From: an uncultured Altererythrobacter sp. | GTDB lineage: Bacteria; Pseudomonadota; Alphaproteobacteria; Sphingomonadales; Sphingomonadaceae | Length of the DNA stretch: 8,559 bases | Assembly (NCBI GenBank): GCA_938009055.1 | Contig: CALLIO010000151.1 | Coordinates: 1-8,559, forward strand | Direction: 5' to 3' | Shown here: positions 6,007 to 8,559 of the stretch, in pieces | How positions within the stretch are numbered: position 1 is the first letter of the stretch | Layout: every line of letters starts with the position of its first letter | Position numbers and translations under genes: made by a program | Notes under the pieces: model-generated | The model's database searches: none | What the model was told of the DNA's origin: nothing | What the model saw: only the letters and a program-made list of their open reading frames with translations

Positions 6007-7140
6007 ATGTACGAACAATTTTATGGCCTGACCGGACGCCCGTTCCAGCTGACGCCTGATCCCGATTTCTACTTCGAGAGTGCAAGCCACAAGAAGGCTC
6101 TGTCCTATCTTGGCTACGGCCTTTCGCAGGGTGAGGGCTTCATGGTCATCACTGGTGAAGTGGGCGCAGGCAAATCGACTATGGTCGCGCATCTGATGGA
6201 AAAGGTTGATCCTGATCAGCTGACCGTCGGCAAGATCGTGACCAGCGCTTTGGACGGCGAAGAAATGATCCATGTTGTCGCACAATGCTTTGGCCTTGAG
6301 GTCGAAGGGCGCGACAAGGCAGCTGCATTGGGCGCGATCGAGATGTTCCTCGGCGATGAAGCGCGCGAAGGTCGCCGCTGCCTGCTGGTGGTGGATGAAA
6401 GCCAGAACTTGGATGTCGAGGCATTGGAAGAACTGCGCATGCTGTCGAACTTCCAATTGGGCTCGCATCCTTTGCTCCAAACTTTGCTGCTGGGGCAGCC
6501 CGAATTCCGTCAAATGGTTGCCGGTCATCCAGAGCTCGAGCAATTGCGCCAGCGCGTGATTGCTTCGTATCATCTGGATGCGCTCGAAGTTGAGGAAGTG
6601 GAAGCTTACGTGCGCCACCGCCTCGAAATGGTTGGCTGGACTGGCAATCCTGAAATCACAGAGGATGTCTTCGCCGAACTGTTCGATGCGACAGATGGCA
6701 TTCCGCGCCGGATCAATCAGGTGATGAACCGCCTGCTGCTTTTGGGCGCTATCGAAGAGCGCGCCGGCTTTACGGTCAAGATGCTCGACGATGTCTGTGC
6801 TGAAATGCTGGTCGATGCCGAGCAGGGCGCAAGCAATGCTGAACCGCAGCCGCTCGAAACTGTCGCCCCGCAAGAAGTTGCGGCGCTTGCCGCGGTTGGC
6901 ATGAGCGCAGATATCTCCGCCGAGCTTAAGGAGCGCGATGCGCGCATTACCGAGCTTGAAGCGGCGATTGACGAGCTGAAGGCGGTACCACGGACAGCGA
7001 GCGGCGATCTGCCTGCGGACTATGCCGACAAGCTGGTCGAACTTGAACGCCGGATCGACGATCAAGAGCAATCCGTGCGCCATGTGCTCACTTTGCTGGT
7101 CGAGTGGTTTGAGGAAGAGACACCCCGCGAGGCTGCCTGA
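6007..7140 (+). CDS. XrtA-associated ExeA/GspA-like AAA ATPase
   Basis: A 377-residue AAA ATPase resembling ExeA/GspA of type II secretion and the putative secretion ATPase of PEP-CTERM loci. It opens with the family signature MYEQFYGL..RPFQLTPDPDFYF. Walker A is GEVGAGKST (50-58), Walker B is LLVVDESQ (126-133), the sensor-1 region is LLLGQPEF (160-167), a conserved Arg stretch is LRQRV (180-184) and the sensor-2 motif is GIPRRINQ (231-238). After about residue 270 comes a linker, then two predicted coiled-coil helices (about 302-326 and 338-368). There is no transmembrane helix and no peptidoglycan-binding domain, unlike full-length ExeA. The start at 6007 is chosen because the family motif begins there and AAAGG (5991-5995) lies 11 nt upstream. 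The open frame back to 5812 runs into the barrel gene. The stop overlaps the deacetylase start by 1 nt. The role in the locus is unknown, probably energising or assembling the export machinery. Confidence 0.92.
   Translation: MYEQFYGLTGRPFQLTPDPDFYFESASHKKALSYLGYGLSQGEGFMVITGEVGAGKSTMVAHLMEKVDPDQLTVGKIVTSALDGEEMIHVVAQCFGLEVEGRDKAAALGAIEMFLGDEAREGRRCLLVVDESQNLDVEALEELRMLSNFQLGSHPLLQTLLLGQPEFRQMVAGHPELEQLRQRVIASYHLDALEVEEVEAYVRHRLEMVGWTGNPEITEDVFAELFDATDGIPRRINQVMNRLLLLGAIEERAGFTVKMLDDVCAEMLVDAEQGASNAEPQPLETVAPQEVAALAAVGMSADISAELKERDARITELEAAIDELKAVPRTASGDLPADYADKLVELERRIDDQEQSVRHVLTLLVEWFEEETPREAA
7129..7132 (+). promoter_or_regulatory. Ribosome binding site of the deacetylase gene
   Basis: GAGG lies 7 nt before the ATG at 7140, inside the end of the ATPase gene. 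Together with the TGATG stop/start overlap it indicates translational coupling. Confidence 0.6.
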
Positions 7141-8054
7141 TGAATGCGCCCAGCGCCTTTCCCGACACAGCTTCAAACCAAACCATCGTCAACGGCCTAT
7201 CGGTCGATGTCGAGGATTGGTTCCAAGTGGGCGCTTTCGAAGATGTGATTGACCGTGCCGATTGGGACGGGCTGGCATTGCGTGTTGAGCGCAATGTCGA
7301 CCAGATCCTTGCGCTTTTTGCAGAGGCTGGCGCCAAGGGTACATTCTTCACGCTTGGCTGGGTGGCTGAACGCAATCCCGCGCTGATCCGCCGCATTGCA
7401 GAGCAAGGGCATGAGATCGCAAGCCATGGCTATGACCATGCGCGCGTCTTCACCTTCACGGCTGATGAATTTGCAGCGGATATCGCCAAGGCGCAAGCGA
7501 TCCTTGAAGATGCTTCCGGTCAAGCGATCACGGGCTATCGCGCTCCAAGTTTCTCGATTGATCCGCGCACGCCATGGGCTTTCGATGTGTTGGCTGAGGC
7601 GGGCTATAAATACTCATCCAGCGTCGCGCCGATTGTGCATGACCATTACGGTTGGCGCGAAGCACCGCGTTTCGCGTTTAAGCCCATTCAAGGCTCTGAT
7701 CTGATCGAAATTCCGGTGACTACCGCAATGGTTGGTGGCAGGCGCTTAGCAGCGGGCGGCGGCGGGTTCTTCCGCGTGCTTCCTTATGCTTTTTCGCGCT
7801 GGGCCATTCGCCAGGTGAACCGGGATGAAGGCCGCCCCGCGATCTTCTATTTCCATCCATGGGAAGTTGATCCCGATCAGCCGCGCGTTGAAGACGCCTC
7901 GATTCGCTCACGCATTCGCCATTACACCAATCTCGACAAGATGGCGGGCAAGCTTGCCGATCTGGTAAGCGATTTCAACTTTGGCCGGATGGACGAGATT
8001 GCTGCACGCGAAGCTTTGCGCGCTGAATTTTGGGCGCAGGAGAAGGCGGCATGA
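7140..8054 (+). CDS. Polysaccharide deacetylase (NodB-type), XrtA/PEP-CTERM system
   Basis: A 304-residue carbohydrate esterase family 4-type deacetylase, expected to remove N- or O-acetyl groups from a sugar using a bound metal. Motif 1 is SVDVEDWF (21-28; Asp23 and Asp26, the catalytic/metal Asp pair). GTFFTLGWVAE (67-77) is the conserved strand after it. Motif 2 is HEIASHGYDH (91-100; metal ligands His96 and His100). Motif 3 is GYRAPSFS (132-139, with Arg134). The late His motif is FYFHPWE (236-242, His239). The region after it (about 243-300) matches the C-terminal extension usual for the PEP-CTERM-associated deacetylases (DUF3473-type), including RHYTNLDKM (260-268). No signal peptide or membrane helix is visible, so it should act in the cytoplasm. 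All catalytic motifs are intact. It overlaps the ATPase gene by 1 nt and the FemAB-like gene by 4 nt (ATGA). The family is firm; the substrate is unknown. Confidence 0.93.
   Translation: MNAPSAFPDTASNQTIVNGLSVDVEDWFQVGAFEDVIDRADWDGLALRVERNVDQILALFAEAGAKGTFFTLGWVAERNPALIRRIAEQGHEIASHGYDHARVFTFTADEFAADIAKAQAILEDASGQAITGYRAPSFSIDPRTPWAFDVLAEAGYKYSSSVAPIVHDHYGWREAPRFAFKPIQGSDLIEIPVTTAMVGGRRLAAGGGGFFRVLPYAFSRWAIRQVNRDEGRPAIFYFHPWEVDPDQPRVEDASIRSRIRHYTNLDKMAGKLADLVSDFNFGRMDEIAAREALRAEFWAQEKAA
8038..8042 (+). promoter_or_regulatory. Ribosome binding site of the FemAB-like gene
   Basis: AGGAG lies 8 nt before the ATG at 8051, inside the last codons of the deacetylase. It supports a real start in the ATGA overlap. 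Confidence 0.65.
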
Positions 8055-8559
8055 ACGCGCCTTTCCCTCGTCCTTCGCTAGTCATCATGCCGGTTGATTG
8101 TGCTGATGCGCAGCAATCGGCTCGGATCGAAGCTTTCGTTGCTGAAACATCCGGTTCGATTTTTCATCGTCCCGCTTGGCTGCGCGCCGCTGAAACTGGC
8201 TGTGGTCACAAGGCCACGGGGCTGATCGCAGAGAAAATGGGCGCGATTGTCGGCTGGCTTCCCTTGAACGAAGTGCACAGCCATCTTTTCGGGCGTGCAT
8301 TGGTCTCTAGCGGATTTGGCGTTGGCGGCGGCGTTTTGTGTGACGATCAATCAGTCGCTTTGGCTTTGGCCGAAGCAGCGACCGAATTGGCGAGACGCAG
8401 CGCCTGTGCATCGGTGGAACTGCGCGGCGGCACTATTCCTGATGGCTGGGATATCCAGTCGGAAAGCCATGCCAATTTTATCGCTGATTTGGAAGAGGAT
8501 GATGAGGCTCAATTGCTCGCAATCCCGCGCAAGCAGCGCGCTGATGTTCGCAAGAGCAT
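8051..8559 (+). CDS. FemAB-like transferase, XrtA/PEP-CTERM system-associated (3' end missing)
   Basis: The first 169 residues of a protein cut by the window end; the frame is open to the last base. The sequence matches the N-terminal GNAT-fold half of FemAB-related proteins found in PEP-CTERM loci. It has FHRPAWLRA (38-46), a GWLPLNEVHSHLFG stretch (68-81), LVSSGFGVGGG (84-94) and the basic motif IPRKQRADVRK (158-168), which I recognise as characteristic of this subfamily. Classical FemAB enzymes transfer amino acids from aminoacyl-tRNA to an amine of the peptidoglycan precursor. Here the acceptor is more likely an amino sugar of the exopolysaccharide, because the gene overlaps the deacetylase gene by 4 nt. 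No signal peptide is visible, in line with a cytoplasmic enzyme. The acyl donor cannot be told from this fragment. Confidence 0.85.
   Translation, partial: MNAPFPRPSLVIMPVDCADAQQSARIEAFVAETSGSIFHRPAWLRAAETGCGHKATGLIAEKMGAIVGWLPLNEVHSHLFGRALVSSGFGVGGGVLCDDQSVALALAEAATELARRSACASVELRGGTIPDGWDIQSESHANFIADLEEDDEAQLLAIPRKQRADVRKS

Noticed and set aside
5938..7176. Antisense open frame of 412 residues
   Set aside because: It mirrors the ATPase gene, which has intact Walker motifs. The antisense composition is atypical and no domain is visible, so it is a codon-bias shadow.

Overview
The window is a stretch of an exosortase A (XrtA/PEP-CTERM) exopolysaccharide locus. All genes lie on the + strand. 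The gene set, gene order, moderately high GC and alphaproteobacterial-type ribosome binding sites point to a sphingomonad-type alphaproteobacterium, most likely of the Erythrobacter/Altererythrobacter group. That placement is inferred from resemblance, not from a search. No exosortase and no PEP-CTERM-tailed protein is encoded inside the window.

Layout. (1) 1-805: C-terminal two thirds of a fold-type III PLP-dependent decarboxylase of the exosortase A-associated type; its start lies outside the window. (2) 806-979: the only sizeable intergenic gap (174 bp), with short inverted repeats and a near-direct repeat. It is the likely leader of the next transcription unit. (3) 980-8559: seven tightly packed genes with gaps of 16, 11, 4 and 25 nt, then overlaps of 1 and 4 nt, so almost certainly one operon. 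In order they encode a polysaccharide export (OPX/Wza-like) lipoprotein, a Wzz-like chain-length determinant, a cytoplasmic bacterial tyrosine autokinase, a predicted outer-membrane beta-barrel protein, an ExeA-like AAA ATPase, a NodB-type polysaccharide deacetylase with a C-terminal extension, and the first 169 residues of a FemAB-like acyl/aminoacyl transferase cut by the window end.

How they work together (inference from family knowledge). The chain-length protein and the kinase form the inner-membrane control unit for polymer length. The export lipoprotein and the beta-barrel probably form the periplasmic and outer-membrane exit path. The ATPase has an unknown assembly or secretion role in these loci. 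The deacetylase and FemAB-like enzyme could modify amino sugars of the polymer or its precursor. The decarboxylase may supply an amine-bearing building block.

The locus type is known, and I see no clearly new system, mobile element, RNA gene or CRISPR array. The best leads are the short export lipoprotein paired with a dedicated barrel, the translationally coupled deacetylase/FemAB pair, and the possible carrier-linked substrate of the decarboxylase. Three genes (autokinase, barrel, ATPase) have open reading frames running upstream of their real starts. The starts given here follow the ribosome binding sites, the signal peptide and the gene boundaries.
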